Shown here in pieces: positions 43,250 through 55,484 of a stretch of DNA of 64,000 bases. This DNA comes from Eucalyptus grandis. Taxonomy: Eukaryota; Streptophyta; Magnoliopsida; Myrtales; Myrtaceae. The stretch lies in assembly GCF_016545825.1 (NCBI RefSeq), contig NC_052614.1, positions 58,039,864 to 58,103,863 on the forward strand. The letters run 5' to 3'. The notes beneath the pieces were generated by a model that was not told the DNA's origin, did not search any database, and was given only the letters and a program-made list of their open reading frames with translations. Position numbers and translations under genes: made by a program. Position 1 is the first letter of the stretch, and every line of letters starts with the position of its first letter.

Positions 43250-44370
43250 GAGCTAGCTTTCACAAGTGGTTGTTAAACAATTTCATGCATGGCTCTTCCA
43301 GTTTCATTTCCTTATATAAGCGAAATTCTGGATCTGGTCCATCCCAAACATACAAAACGTTGAGTCATTCAGCAAAAGAGCTAAAGTAAGAAAATAGATG
43401 AAGTACTGAATCCATAAATATTGATAGGGTTTTTTCATATGGGAGAGAGATAACAACTTTGTTATGCACATAAATATGTTCACACTCCTAGCTAGAGAGA
43501 AAATCGTTATAAAAATGGACTATCTACATACTTTGTTGTCTTATTAAGAAAAATGCCACAAATTGTTCTTAAACTTCAGTCCAATGTATAATGTTATTCT
43601 TGGATTTTTAACTATTCAATGTGATTTTTAAATCGTTAGTAAATATTCAATCTAATTCCTAGATCATATGAAAAATGTTCAATGCCGTCCTTCTCTTAAT
43701 CCACTTCATCAAATAACGACGGACATGTTAATGCTTTTTTTTCCTTTCTTAAAGTAGATGGATGAAAAGAAGAACATGTCAACTGATCATTTTTAAATAT
43801 CCAACATAATATATAATAACGCTTGTCATCAAATAATGATGTTTAGTCATTTGAGTAAATGGAATGAATATATTAAATATTTACTAAGAGTTTATGGATT
43901 ACATTGAACTAATTAAAAATTCGAGAATAACATTATATATTGAATTAAAATTTATATCATTTTCCCCTGGAACTAATCCAATTGATATGCTCGTTATCTA
44001 GTCAACCCGTTCATATCATAATAGTAATCATGAGTAGAACTTCACCTTTTAACATAGTGGTTGTCTTCGACCAAAAACATAGTGGTTGTCAAACGTCAAT
44101 AATTGAATCTATTGAACGTGTCAGGAATTTATTGAAACTGCTCAATCAATTCACATGGATATGGATGACCTACGCATCACTAAAGTGAATTAATGTGATT
44201 CACGTGGCTATGTACTACTCAACCATGTGGTTGAATTGGTTCATCATTCGTGTATGCTAATAAATCCGAAGGCTCAAGGTGTTTCTTCATCAATTCTCAT
44301 TTTTTTTCAATGTAAAAAGTTACTAATCACAAAGAAGAAATTACTAATGACCAATAAGTATCAGAGTTTA
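43250..44370. other. Intergenic, with an inverted repeat-like segment 43545-43975
   Basis: No gene. 43560-43640 ('TTAAACTTCAGTCCAATGTATAATGTTATTCTTGGATTTTTAACTATTCAATG', read across those positions) is answered in inverted orientation by 43900-43960 ('CATTGAACTAATTAAAAATTCGAGAATAACATTATATATTGAATTAAAA'). This gives a MITE-like structure of about 430 bp. Related phrases occur at 59600-59750 and 60800-60865. Confidence 0.5.
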
Positions 44371-44900
44371 GGATCCGTTCGGTAAAGCTTCTAATCTAAG
44401 AAACAGTTTCTTTTCAGAAATAATCTTTTTTATTTTTATTCACTGAAACAATTTTTGAGTAAAAGAACGCATTTTGTTACTATACAAAATTTCTAATCTC
44501 GGAATTAAAAAATATATATAGGAATGTGTTTAGCATAATCCACAATTTTCATGTTAATGTAGCATTCCTTTTAATTTTTAAGATTTTTTTTCTTTTTTTC
44601 TTTTCTTATTCTTCCTTACTTATTGCCACCATAGCCAACTAGCAACGGCAACGACCGGTGGGGGGTGGTGGGTAACAAGGAAGAAGAAAAGAAAATATAA
44701 CTTATTTCTAGAAATTTTTCTCGAAAATAATAAGTTACTTTTTTGTACTTTTTATTTCGGTTTTAAATTCATTCTCTTGCCACTTTTCTATTACAAGAAA
44801 TAGAAAATTAATTAACATTATCAAACGGATTTTTATTTTTTTTATTCCGAAGAACGAAAAAAAGAAAAACAAAGAAATTGAGACATTGCCAAATGAACCC
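44371..44900. mobile_element. Tourist/PIF-Harbinger-like MITE
   Basis: GGATCCGTTCGGTAAAGC at the left and GACATTGCCAAATGAACCC at the right form the inverted termini (right end reversed: GGGTTCATTTGGCAATGTC). TTA flanks both sides (44368-44370, 44901-44903). The arms resemble those of 6749-7604, but the GC-rich core is reduced to about 70 bases. Confidence 0.75.
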
Positions 44901-44903
44901 TTA

Positions 44904-45635
44904 CTATTTCCATTGAGGATTTTTTTACTATTGACTACCTATATATATATATCATATGAAAAGAACTGAAAGATCAGAAAACTCCCCTGACAAAGTGACA
45001 GGACCAACTTGACAAGACCATGCCATTGAGAAGTTGTGCAACCCGACGATATTAAATATAAGATTAAACATCTCTTGACCTTTATCTGATTCGGCAACCA
45101 CGGTGGTACTATCACTAACTAGAAAGTCGTGCGTATGTTGGTCCTCTTATCGGTTTTATCACTTTAAATTGTAGAACCATTATAGAACACTCCAAATTTT
45201 CGGAATGCCAAGTGTCTTTAGTAATGGATATTTGTCAATGCATATTGCCAATCGTCACCAGAGCCATCGCCTGTCTACCTCAACCGAACTACCCACTAGT
45301 AGAAATGCCTATATATGACGAAGGGCTCATTCAAGTAAGAGGTTTAGTCAATTGACTGATTATTGAGAAATTACGATACTAAGATACTTTGTGTACCAGA
45401 AGTTGGATTTTGCGATGGCCGCACTATGATTTTTTTTTCCCCTTAATTCGGAACACCCACAACTTTTACAATAGGCAAATATTGACGCATATATATACAT
45501 ATATACAATTTCTTCGTAATGTGTTGAAATTAATATAATACTTTGAATCTAGACACGAATGTAGATTGTCAATTTCTGCTTTCTCAGAAAATTAACCAAA
45601 CAGGCCAAGACAACTTTCCAGGGAAAAGTTACTCG
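44904..45635. other. Intergenic, no feature recognised
   Basis: AT-rich with short stretches of ordinary composition. I see no open frame, repeat or RNA structure that I can support. Confidence 0.4.
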
Positions 45636-46303
45636 GGTGTGTTTGTTTCATAAAAATTTTCTTGATAAAAATGTTTTTAGTAAAAATCACTTTTAAGGAA
45701 AATGTTTGGTTTCCGGTTGTTTGATGTGTAATTGAAAATGGGACAAAATTTTTTTGATATCCAGATTTTACTTTTAAAAAATATTTGCTCCATTACAATT
45801 GTCTTTTATTGCTGATATAAGATATTGAGATGATCGGAATGCTTATCTAAGATGTTACTAACATATAATTTATGTTTTTTTCTTATCAAAACAAAATAAC
45901 CTTAAAAATGATGTCAAATAATAGAAAATGTGATTAATTAACAAACTTAATCTCTCAATGCTCATAAAACTTCACATGGGAATGGTTTTCCATTCGAAAA
46001 AGTAATCAAAGAGTGATACCACAATAAGCATCCTCACATAAGATACCGAAGAGCAGTGAAGACCAATAGAAAGAGATGGTATGTAGATTGAAGATCTATG
46101 TGAGCATGCACGTGGAAAGGGAGTTTGGGAAACTAATTCTTTTTAATATGAAATAATCAATTTTCTTAATTCTAAGTATGATTGTGTTCCTTAATCAAAT
46201 AGCCTTCTCAATTAATTAGCCACTTTCAACGTGCCAAACACTAAAAAATTGAAAAATGGTCTCATGAAAATCTTTTTCATAAAACAAACAAACCATTTAG
46301 ATT
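45636..46303. repeat. AT-rich inverted-repeat element
   Basis: Left end GTGTGTTTGTTTCATAAAAATTTTCTTGA and right end reversed GGTTTGTTTGTTTTATGAAAAAGATTTTCATGA are inverted repeats of about 30 bp. This is the same style as the family at 26961/28475/29918 but with a longer interior. There is no coding capacity. Confidence 0.5.
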
Positions 46304-46880
46304 TGTTTTAATTTTCTTTTTTTATATTCGTAATTCCTTCTCTTATTTCTCTTTATTTATACTCTACTCATTTTTATATTCGGTTCGCGGTAAATCGTTT
46401 AACAATGAAAAATTATAATTATACTGCGGGATGCCATATTGACAAATTAGTCGCCAGCTGAATTTGAAACAAAATCATAGTCATTTATTGATGTGATGGG
46501 TCAGGCTACATTGATCATGGGCACTGATCATGGGCTTCTTATGGTACTTCAGCCTTTTTAAAATGATGATACAGTGTTCTTTTCAAGCCCATAAATTCAC
46601 CTCTCACATAGATACAGCTACATATACTAGATGTCACAGATACACCTTTTTTTTGGTCGAAACAGATATACATTAAAGACATTGAATGACACCAAAAAAT
46701 TTAAATCTTAAGACAGGGATAGATTGATGCATCTATATCATATGGCCATACTAAATTGCTGACCCTAGTTCATATGATTCATCCAAGTGATCAATTAATA
46801 CGTCCACCTAAATCTTGGTCGAGTGATAATTATTCATCTCATTTATAAGAATGCCTTCTATCGACGATCTAAGTAAGACA
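46304..46880. other. Intergenic upstream of the outlying P copy
   Basis: No gene seen. TTATAAGAATGCC near 46850-46862 could correspond to the TATA position of P promoters but is not a convincing match. Confidence 0.3.
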
Positions 46881-46883
46881 ACC

Positions 46884-46885
<2 letters not shown>

Positions 46886-46924
<39 letters not shown>
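46886..46924. repeat. (GA)19 microsatellite
   Basis: An uninterrupted GA run in the leader of the outlying P copy. Confidence 0.95.
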
Positions 46925-46928
<4 letters not shown>

Positions 46929-47038
46929 GTGTGCATTTCTCAAATCTTCACAGTGCATTGTGATTTGCCATCTCACTATTGCTTCACATAGAGATTATGA
47001 TCCTCTCTTATTGTACTTTGCCAGGTAAAAGATCAATT

Positions 47039-47425
47039 ATGAGCAAGCAACAACTAGAGAACCTCAAGGAGAAAATTGCACGTACCCTCAGTAGGAGCAA
47101 AACGAGAGATTGCTGACATGAACAATCCATTGGGCTTTTTCAACGAGTGGACTGTGTTGTCCTACAGCCTCACTGTGCCGGGTGATCTCATGAGGGAAAA
47201 CATAGATTTAAGGAAGAAATTAAAAGATTTAGTGGACAAATATGTTATGCATCTGGAGATGTTTGGCAAGCCTTGGAGGTGTCAACCCCATTATCTCCCA
47301 AGTCACCCTTTTCTCATCCTTTGTACCCACCAGACATGCGTGTGTTGATGAACCAGAAGTTGGAGCTTCTAGATAGAAGGTTTGGTAAGTTAGAAGAGAT
47401 TATGAAGGAGAAGTTAGGAGCATAA
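47039..47425 (+). pseudogene. Outlying P-family copy with two compensating frameshifts
   Basis: An acceptor-like TTTGCCAG (AG 47023-47024) precedes ATG 47039, as in the intact P copies. The first frame gives MSKQQLENLKEKIA and soon stops. The neighbouring frame carries MNNPLGFFNEWTVLSYSLT, PGDLMRENIDLRKKLKDLV and DKYVMHLE, matching the core and first coil of P. After about 47275 the original frame resumes with SPFSHPLYPPDMRVLMNQKL, ELLDRRFGKLEEIMKEKLGA and TAA at 47423-47425, matching the linker and second coil. One shift between 47070 and 47100 and one near 47275-47290 cancel each other. The last quarter (DMRVLMNQKL..EKLGA) is closer to intact P copies than the tail at 11289. Confidence 0.7.
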
Positions 47426-47837
47426 TGACGTCGTAAATCTACATATTTATCGCATATAAACAATTATAAGTAGAGATATAATATCTTTGTATGTTTGTAT
47501 AAATTTTCTCTTTGGGGCAAGGTCAGCGAGGAGAAAAGTTGTGGAAGTTGACCCTTGACATGTCTAAACTAGCACGTGCGAGGTTGAGTTATTCGGAAGG
47601 GAAAGAGGGGAGGAAGGGGGGGTTAGGGGAGGAGATACTTGCACAAAATTGAAGTTATCTCGGGCATCCTCAATATGATTGTACTCAAATGTACGTATCT
47701 GTTGCTATTATACAAGTTCACCTTTTAAAGTCTCACATACTCGTGTTGATACAAAACATTACATAGGATGACGCGACACCTACGTACCGTACGGTTTCAA
47801 TACTAGTATTTGCAAATGTAGCAAAAGGATTATTGCT

Positions 47838-48100
47838 ATGTTATATTTAGTTGACTATGCTCTTGAGCAAACACAATTAAGTCACAATATCAATTTAAGT
47901 ATGAGAAATATATTAGTGATTCTATGTATCTCTCATATTATAATCTCATTAGCTTGATTGATTGCAATTTCCATTGCAATATTATGTTACTATAGATAGC
48001 CGTCTTGTAAAGCCTATAAATAGGCTATTGTATAATTCATCAACAAATACAGAATTTTCACAACGTCATTTTCAGCTTGATTCTTATCATGGTATTAGAG
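47838..48100 (+). repeat. Copia-type LTR remnant with primer-binding site
   Basis: TATA-containing 'AGCCTATAAATAGGCT' (about 48015-48030), a CA end at 48088-48089 and TGGTATTAGAG (48090-48100, initiator-tRNA-like) form the 3' part of an LTR and its primer-binding site on the plus strand. The left boundary is a guess. What follows is not gag in the same orientation but minus-strand integrase debris, so the locus is rearranged. Confidence 0.5.
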
Positions 48101-48169
48101 TGATTCTTCATGAAATAAAGCTATGTATAACGAGAACAATCATCAACAAAAATTGCAACTAACTAAATC

Positions 48170-48900
48170 CTTCCATAGTCGGAATAGGGGATGACCCTCA
48201 TACATCAAAGTGAATCAGTTTAAAGGGAGCATAACAAATAGAGTCACTAAAATCAAATGGTTAAGCATGATGTTTTCCCAACTTACAAGATAAACAATTA
48301 AAATGTTTATTGTCAATAGAATCTAGATGACCCCAAGAAATCAAAGAACCTAATCTAGAGAAATAAGCATAACCCAAGTGAGAATGCCAAGTTTCAAATG
48401 AAATTATGATAGCACAACTAGCGAAAGAGTTTGGAAGCTATAAGGAAGCAAGCTCAAATAGACATCCCACTTTATAGCCTGTCCAAATGGCTTGTCCCAT
48501 CTATGGATCTTGAACACGACGACCATTTAAAGAGAATGAATGCCAAAAACAAGTTCACATAATTGTCCCATAGATATCAAGTTTACAGAGAGTCTAAGAA
48601 CTAAAAAGGTGTCGGGTAAGGACATTTCGAATGTTGAAACGTTCCCTGTATGACTATCATTTATGAGTTATTAGTTGTACGAATAGTAGGTATTAGTGAA
48701 GCAAATGATTTTAACTTAAATAAATTGGAATTGGAAGTCATGTGATTAAAGTAGGCGGAATCAAAGAACTATGAATCAGGAGTTTCAAAGAGACTGGTAT
48801 AGCAAAAGTGCTAGGAGCGAGAGTACCAAATTCTCAAAGAAATGAATGGAAGATGATAACAACAATGGATTTACATGCAGGTTTGAGTGTATCTTTGTAC
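48170..48900 (-). pseudogene. Copia gag-pre-integrase/integrase debris
   Basis: Read on the minus strand in shifting frames, it shows FSRLGSLI, a SIDNKHF word, CLSCKLGKHH (about 48264-48300), then DSICYAPFKLIHFDVWG-like and PIPTMEGF-like words near 48175-48240. This is the HHCC region before a copia integrase. Multiple frame changes and stops are present. Orientation is opposite to the LTR at 47838-48100. Confidence 0.6.
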
Positions 48901-50800
48901 CGAAATCGATTGTTTGTCCCTATAGGTTGCTTAGGTTGTTGTTGCTAGCAATTGGATGCAAGATGATCAGATCAATGACAATCACACAATAGTGATGTTT
49001 AATACGAGAATAAAGAACTACGAGTTGCAAGCATTGTGCTTGTAGGTGTGGACAAAGATCGTTGCGCCTTCAAGGTAGCATTCGAGTATCCTTAGTCCAC
49101 AACTCTAAGACAACTACCTCAAGAAAGGTAATGGATCTCGATGTAGAAGTGAAGCTCATGCAAGTTTAATTCATCATTAATTGCCATAAAAAATTTTGCA
49201 TATCACTTATGCAATCACAATATATTTCAAACTTGCAAGCATAAGAATCTACGTCTTCCCAATAGCATGCATGGAGGGCACTATATGTTAAAGCAATGAC
49301 ATTTACTTGCACGACTTACAATTCTAACACTTTACAGCTTGGCAATTCTTATAGAGCTTGTGGTCCTTGTTGGAGCACAAAAGACAAGAGAATTCCCAAA
49401 AAAGTATAATCCTCGCAATCTAGAAGTCAACAACTTCTTGAGTTCCCTTCGAATAATCTTTCTAGTAACTGATTTTGGAATTGAATTGGCAAAAACTACT
49501 TTCCTCACTTTCTTATAGGAAGCAACCTATAAGCACAAAGATGCGTACATTGAAAAGCTTAGTTCATTTGATCATCAAGAAAGACAAATGAAGCCTGGTC
49601 AAGTGTGTTTAACACGATAAAAATCATTGACATACTGCTATTATATTTTACAAGTGACATAACTTGGGAAATGAAAATGTCTAGTTTGTGGATGTGTGCA
49701 TACGGGATGACATCTAATTGACTTGATGAGAAATCTGTGCAGCTAAGCTAAGTAGTCCATGACAGATTCCTCAGAAAGATCGCTTCCAATTCTCCTGACC
49801 ATGAATGTCAACAGTATCTCACCCGATTCTTCATCGAGGGCATTGTATCTTACAAAGAAAATAAATAACAGTACATCACTAGATCAACATTGCAAGAAAA
49901 GTAAGACATTAAAAGAAATTTGACTGAATCATATGTTCAAACTTTGTTCCAGTCATGAACATATTTCACAGTAAAGATGGATTGGTTCTTTCACCTCTTT
50001 TAACTATAATAATTCCCAAAAACAAAAAAAGAAGATAATTCGGCTACAAGATAACAGAAATGTTTTGAGTATGCATTTTCTCACTCTCAAAATCTACATC
50101 ACTAGAAAGAAATTTACTCTACTATCGATTTTCTTGTCCAAATTAGCAAAGCTTGTTTTATTTTCTTTGCTTACCATGTTGCTGCAACATCAACATTGTC
50201 GGGAGGGGTACTTAATATGACCTCCAAATCCATAGGAGCTATATGTTAGCAACACAAGATATCACGTTAAATTAAATAGTATCATAAGAAAAAAAAATAA
50301 GTTTGTTAAAGAGCATGTGAGAACTTGTTACGATTGATAATCTCTTAGGAACTCATGTTCGGTAATAATCTCATTTTGATATATTAAGAATAAGTGGAGA
50401 TATAAACCATATCACCGTTTTCACTTTTTAGCATAAAGCAGAGAACTAACCCATCTCTAAAAGCCACTTGAAAAATCAACATTTTGGCAAATCTACGATA
50501 ACAATTAACATGAACCATAAAACTCTTACCTGAAAGCCGCCAGCAAATAAGACAAAAGAATTGTCAAGGCTGTATTTTTAAAAACTTTGTTTACCTATCA
50601 TTTACCTCACAACGCATTATGATGCAACTATGCTTTGTTTATGCCTTAAGAATTGTTCAATTCATTCATCTCAAGATGTTGAAACGAATTTGCTAACCCA
50701 TGTACAAAGGTATAAATAATACATTCAAAAAATGCATAGTTTGCTAAACAATGTGACTGCATAAATAGTATCTCAAATAATCTCATATCAAAATAAGTGA
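48901..50800. other. Intergenic, AT-rich, probably older copia debris
   Basis: No open frame of note and no family words that I can defend. The general style (stop-filled, codon-like stretches on the minus strand near 49100-49900) suggests decayed gag sequence upstream of the 48170-48900 fragment. Confidence 0.3.
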
Positions 50801-50804
50801 GCCA

Positions 50805-51450
50805 ACTTGTACCTGACTCAAATTGGTTCCAAGGGATCTATTATGGTACTCCAACATCTATTGCAAAGAAACCATTATCAATAAGTATTACAATATTTTA
50901 GAATCTAAAATTATTTTCATAATAGGTACCTGATTAGTGAATGGAGAAAATCCATTTATAATCCCCCGTGGCATGATGTATGGTGTTTGCATCTATATGA
51001 AAAAAACAATCTCATTAGTAGAATGTGATAAAATGCTTCAATTAGATCTATTATACTACTCCAACATTTATAAACGATAAACCACTAAAAATAAACATTA
51101 GAATTTATAACAAATTTCAGTAAAACATTATAATAGTAATGCAGACTTCTAAATACCTGACTTGTAAATGGGGAAAAATCCATCCATATTCGCAAGCCGC
51201 ATAATATATGGTGGTTGCATCTATATAATAAAACATCATTACTAAAATGTAACAAAATGCTCCCAATGAATCATTTTGCTACTCCAATATCTATAAATGA
51301 TAAACCACTAATTATAAGTATTAGAATTTACAACATATTTCAGCCAATTATAATAGTAACCCAAACTTTTAAATATCTTACCAGTGAATGATGAAAAACC
51401 ATTTATAATTCTTGGTGGCACGACATATTGTGGTTGCATCTATATAAATA
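50805..51450 (-). repeat. Tandem array of a small C-terminal exon (period about 225 bp)
   Basis: Three copies (about 51377-51435, 51155-51218 and 50930-50992) plus a partial fourth below 50925. On the minus strand each has TATATAG|ATGCAAnCACC.. as acceptor and exon start, and a donor such as CAG|GTACCT, CAG|GTATTT or CTG|GTAAGA. The exons encode MQPQYVVPPRIINGFSSFT, MQPPYIM..DGFFP and MQTPYIMPRGIINGFSPFTN. The copy at 50930 is 63 bases, an exact 21 codons; the other two have lost phase (58 and 64). Intron sequence is duplicated too (ACTCCAACATnTATAAA, CACTAAnnATAA). Confidence 0.6.
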
Positions 51451-52834
51451 AAAAAAATTGAACCAATTAGTAGAATATAAATATAAAATGTTGAACTCAG
51501 AAAGACACTTAATTATGAAAATTTACACTAACTATAGGATCACCAATGTTGCTAGGACAAAAGATATTTCGAATCTGATTTAAATTTATTAAATAATTTG
51601 GCACGTGAGTCTCATCAGGCATTGCTTGGATTGCCAGCTCTACATTACAAAATAAAAAATATATTAATTTAAATCATGTAGCATGAGTATAAAAATAAAC
51701 TAATTTTATGTTACTCAGCTAACTTCAATTTTTTATTGGCATCGGGGTGTTTGTTTTTTAGATTTTTTCTTCTCTTTCTCACTTGAGCTTTTGAGCCTTC
51801 CATAACTCGTTTCATTTCCTTTCCTTTGAAGGGGGTCCAATATTGACATTTCACTCAACGAAGCCTCCTTGTTATCATCATCACTAACATCATTTGTATG
51901 ATGAAATTTCAACCATTGTTGCCTTCAAGTTCTTCTTTGCTATCCTCATAGTATTTTCATTTTGGACTCTTAAACTTATCACTTTAAAAACACTTTGCAT
52001 TAAAGCGGAAAACCGATTAAATGTGGATGAACCAAGTGATATTTCATGAGATTCATTATTCACATACCCTTACTTCGCACCTTTAGTCCATCTTTTCAAT
52101 ATATAGGAATATGGAATGGCTGAAACTTATATGTTTCCATTCAAAATGTGCAAAGCATGACGATATAACCATAATTTCAATTCAAATAATTTGTATTCAC
52201 ATGAGACAGAAAAGTCATTGGGGTTAAATCTAACAACATGTTCACCTTGAATCCCATCACACTTAAGAGTATATTCATAAATCAACCCATCGAAAGTGGT
52301 ACCTTAAATTCTTTCGGAGACAATTTAAAGAAATTCTTCATTAAACCTTCTAAAAATAGCACTAGTATATACCGAAGCAACATCCGTCAATATCCCATTA
52401 TTCGAAATCTGCAATCTGAGCATCCCACGAGGATTATAATCATCTTGACTTTCAATTTCTCTCATGTGTTTCAATTGTTTTTCATAATGATGAACGAATC
52501 GTATAAGGGTCGATGTCTTAGTAAATAATTATTAAAAGACATTATTAGTGCTCTCGCTCCTTTGACTTGATTTTATACCACAAAAAAAAAAAAATATCAC
52601 GATCAAAAGCAGAGTTCCATTTATGTCTCAAGTCGTATAACTTCTCAAAGTAGTTTCAAATCCATTATCTAATTTGCATTTATGCATAAGTTTTGATAAA
52701 TATTTATCCTTAAATCCCCGCTTGTGATAAAGATGTGGAATATTTTAATTAACATTTTTCCCAATGTGCCAAGCGCATAAGCGGTGTTGAGTATTTGGAA
52801 ACATTGTTCGAATAGCTTTTGCCATGACATTGTC
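51451..52834 (-). other. Distal part of the FRS pseudogene
   Basis: This contains the post-transposase segment, SWIM remnant and C-terminal Lys-rich end described above, with stops at several places (for instance after HILNGNI and after RWTKGAK). A further possible exon (ELAIQAMPDETHVPNYLINL) lies at about 51560-51640, before the tandem small exons. The plus frame 52238-52528 is antisense shadow. Confidence 0.6.
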
Positions 52835-53822
52835 TTAATCAATGAAAATAGTTGTTGGAGCCTTATTTTCCATAGACTTTAGAAACACCTCAAATAACCA
52901 GATAAATGAATTTGCAATCTCATCCAACAAAAATGCACATATCAAGTTATACCTACTAGCACAATTTGTGGTATCAAAAACCATCACATCACCAAAACAA
53001 TCATAATCAAATTTGAATAAACTATCTCTTAAAAACAGATTGGTCAATCTACCATCTTGATCTACCTGTTGTGCATAGAAAAACATTGGATTTTGCATTT
53101 GCATGCAATGAAAATGAGTCAAAAAATTTTGACAATCTCCTCCATCAATATAATTTAATCTTTCACTTTGCAAATCATGTAAGATGAAACCCAAGTTTTG
53201 GCTTCCTCCTGCTTTGTTTGCCAAAAACTTATATGTCATTGTCCCCCCAATGCCAGCTTTCATCATGTCAACTAAAATACCATTGCAAGTGTCAGAAATC
53301 ATTCTTCCACATTTTATCAAATGCCTTTGATGTTCCGATATAAATTCATGATTATGCTTGTGAACATAGTCTATGATTTCATAAGCGTCATTCTCAACTT
53401 TAAATCTAATAAATGCAGGGCAGCCACATCTAACTTCAAGTCTTTCATATTTTCTTTTTTGATCGGATGAGTTGATAGAATATCCCTCACAATTACACAC
53501 AAAAGTGCGTTGAGTTATTTCTCCTTTATTATTTTTTCTAATCTTAGACTTCTTCACTCCAAATCCTTTATCTATAGTATAGACCACATATTTATGATAT
53601 GCTTCAAGTTCACTTGCAAAAATCATTCATACTGTAAACTCAAAATCTTTTTTCAAATCACGAATAACATGTGCTAAATCAATAGTTTCATGTTGCAAAC
53701 AAAGAACAAAAAATGATTAACACAATACTTTTACAAGTAAAATAACATCACATCTATTTTTTTGAAAAAGCAAATATCTTTTACATAGTACGACTTCAAA
53801 ATTACCTCCGATTCAGCCATCG

Positions 53823-55480
53823 AATAACCTTATATGTGCAGATTAATTGACTAACGCGAGCAAATCTTTGTCCATTGGACTTCTTGCCGAATTAAAGAGA
53901 AATTAAATTTTGAAATTCAGTGCCATCCTAAATAAGCCAAACCTCCAAAAAATCACAACACCAGACATTCAAAGGCAAAACTACCAATTCAATAGCCAAA
54001 CTCATGCAATTACCCACCAATAATTAAAAAAAAAAAAACTCCATAAAAATAGTAGAAACAGCAAAAAAAGAAGCGGAAAAAGTTTAAAATTTAGGGATTT
54101 TTTTGAGATCTTTATGATTCATCATAACATGTTAAACATGGTAAGCAAAGTTTTGAGAAGATCATTCCAAATCAAGATATTATAACAAAAGAAAAACAAA
54201 GAATTTAATTGTAGACCTATAAATATATGTCAACCCAACGAAATTCTAGTAACTTAAAATTTGGATAGATTAGAAAACCCCTCCCTATTAAGTGCAACTA
54301 AAAATTTCATATCTAAAAAATATTCTTGCAGTCCACCCATTTAATCTAAAAGAAAATGATTATGTGATGTAAATGTAATCACAAATAATAAAATGTTTTT
54401 TACTTCGCTATAGATATTTCCAATTTTCTAAGATTAAACGAAAATTTCACAACACATTCTAAGTAATCAATTGGTGCTAAAGAGGCACACAGCAAGCTTA
54501 CTTTTGACTTCCTTGATATCTAACAATTCACAAGATGCACTAAATGATATAATATGGAACCAACAACATCATTCAAGAAAAAAGAACAGCAAATGAAGCA
54601 AACTAGTTTGGGAGTCATTATGGCACAAGAAAAAAAAATGAAAGCACCTAACCTAAATGTCAGTCGCAATGAGCTTAAAATGGAATTGCTCAACCTCCAC
54701 AATATTCCAACAACTAATTACAAGCCCATCTTAATCTGCATTGCAAACCAAATAACATTAAAATCCATAGACACTCAGAATATGAAACTTTAATGAAACA
54801 ATACTATAAAAGCATCTGAATCAAGGGAATAAGATAAAATATAAGAAACAAATATTAATGTTCAAACATACTATTCTCTTAGCTAACATATAGTCAAGTT
54901 GTCCAACAACATCAAGATCTGTCAAAGCTAAAAATCGTTCACAATGGCAGCCGCAATGTCGTCACTACTCACTTTGAGTTCTTCAACACTTTATAGCAGC
55001 ATGGAAACGTATCATGTGATCATTTTCATTTTGTCCAAGAAATGGGCGACAATAAGCAGTTTGGAAAATATGATCCGTTTCTTTCCTTTCCATTGATCAC
55101 TTTTTTTGGATGTATTTTAGTTAGCTGAGAAACACCATAGGCATTCTAAAAAAAGCCAAATCTTTCTCTATTCAATAGTATGATTGTTTATGTAAGAATG
55201 TTGAGATACAATTGCAAACCCAAGCTTTTTTTTTTTTCAATTCTTCTTGATATTAGACTTTTTTTTCATCTATTTTTCTGTTTGCGCCACCCAAGATGTG
55301 AAAGTGTCATGACACATCAGTGATGTACAAGGTTTTACCCTAGCTATCTAACATATCTTGGTTCTTGAGGTGCAGATGTGATCAAGCTAAAAATGCATTG
55401 CAATACATGATAGAATATGTTGCAAGTTTTTTTTTTTTTTTTTTTTTTAAATGAACCACACACACAATTGTGTAAACTTG
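53823..55480. other. Intergenic, upstream of the FRS pseudogene
   Basis: AT-rich. Overlapping small frames at 54520-54793 on both strands have no support. A poly(T) run at 55427-55448 is the only simple feature. Confidence 0.4.
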
Positions 55481-55484
55481 CCTA

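Larger units (their letters stand above)
50805..53822 (-). pseudogene. Decayed FAR1/FRS (MULE-derived) gene
   Basis: A small possible first exon (MAESE, ATG 53820) is followed at 53626 by a FAR1-type DNA-binding region (ASELEAYHKYVVYTIDKGFG, CGCPAFIRF, HKHNHEF). Next comes the MULE transposase-like domain (FLRDSLFKFDYDCFGDVMVF, then PTTIFID). A TAA interrupts directly after IFID, where family members read a Gln-Asp. The frame then resumes with DNVMAKAIRTMFPNTQHRLC, AWHIGKN. Farther on are a SWIM-like remnant (CEYKLFELKLWLYRHAL, about 52155-52203), IPYSYILKRWTKGAK and a C-terminal DPLQRKG, RLKSS motif. Two of the three SWIM cysteines are Tyr. Intact relatives are light-signalling transcription regulators derived from transposases. 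This one cannot make a full protein. Confidence 0.85.

Noticed and set aside
46886..46924. Regularly repeated sequence considered as a CRISPR-like array
   Set aside because: A simple GA microsatellite in a plant nuclear context. No spacers exist anywhere in the window.
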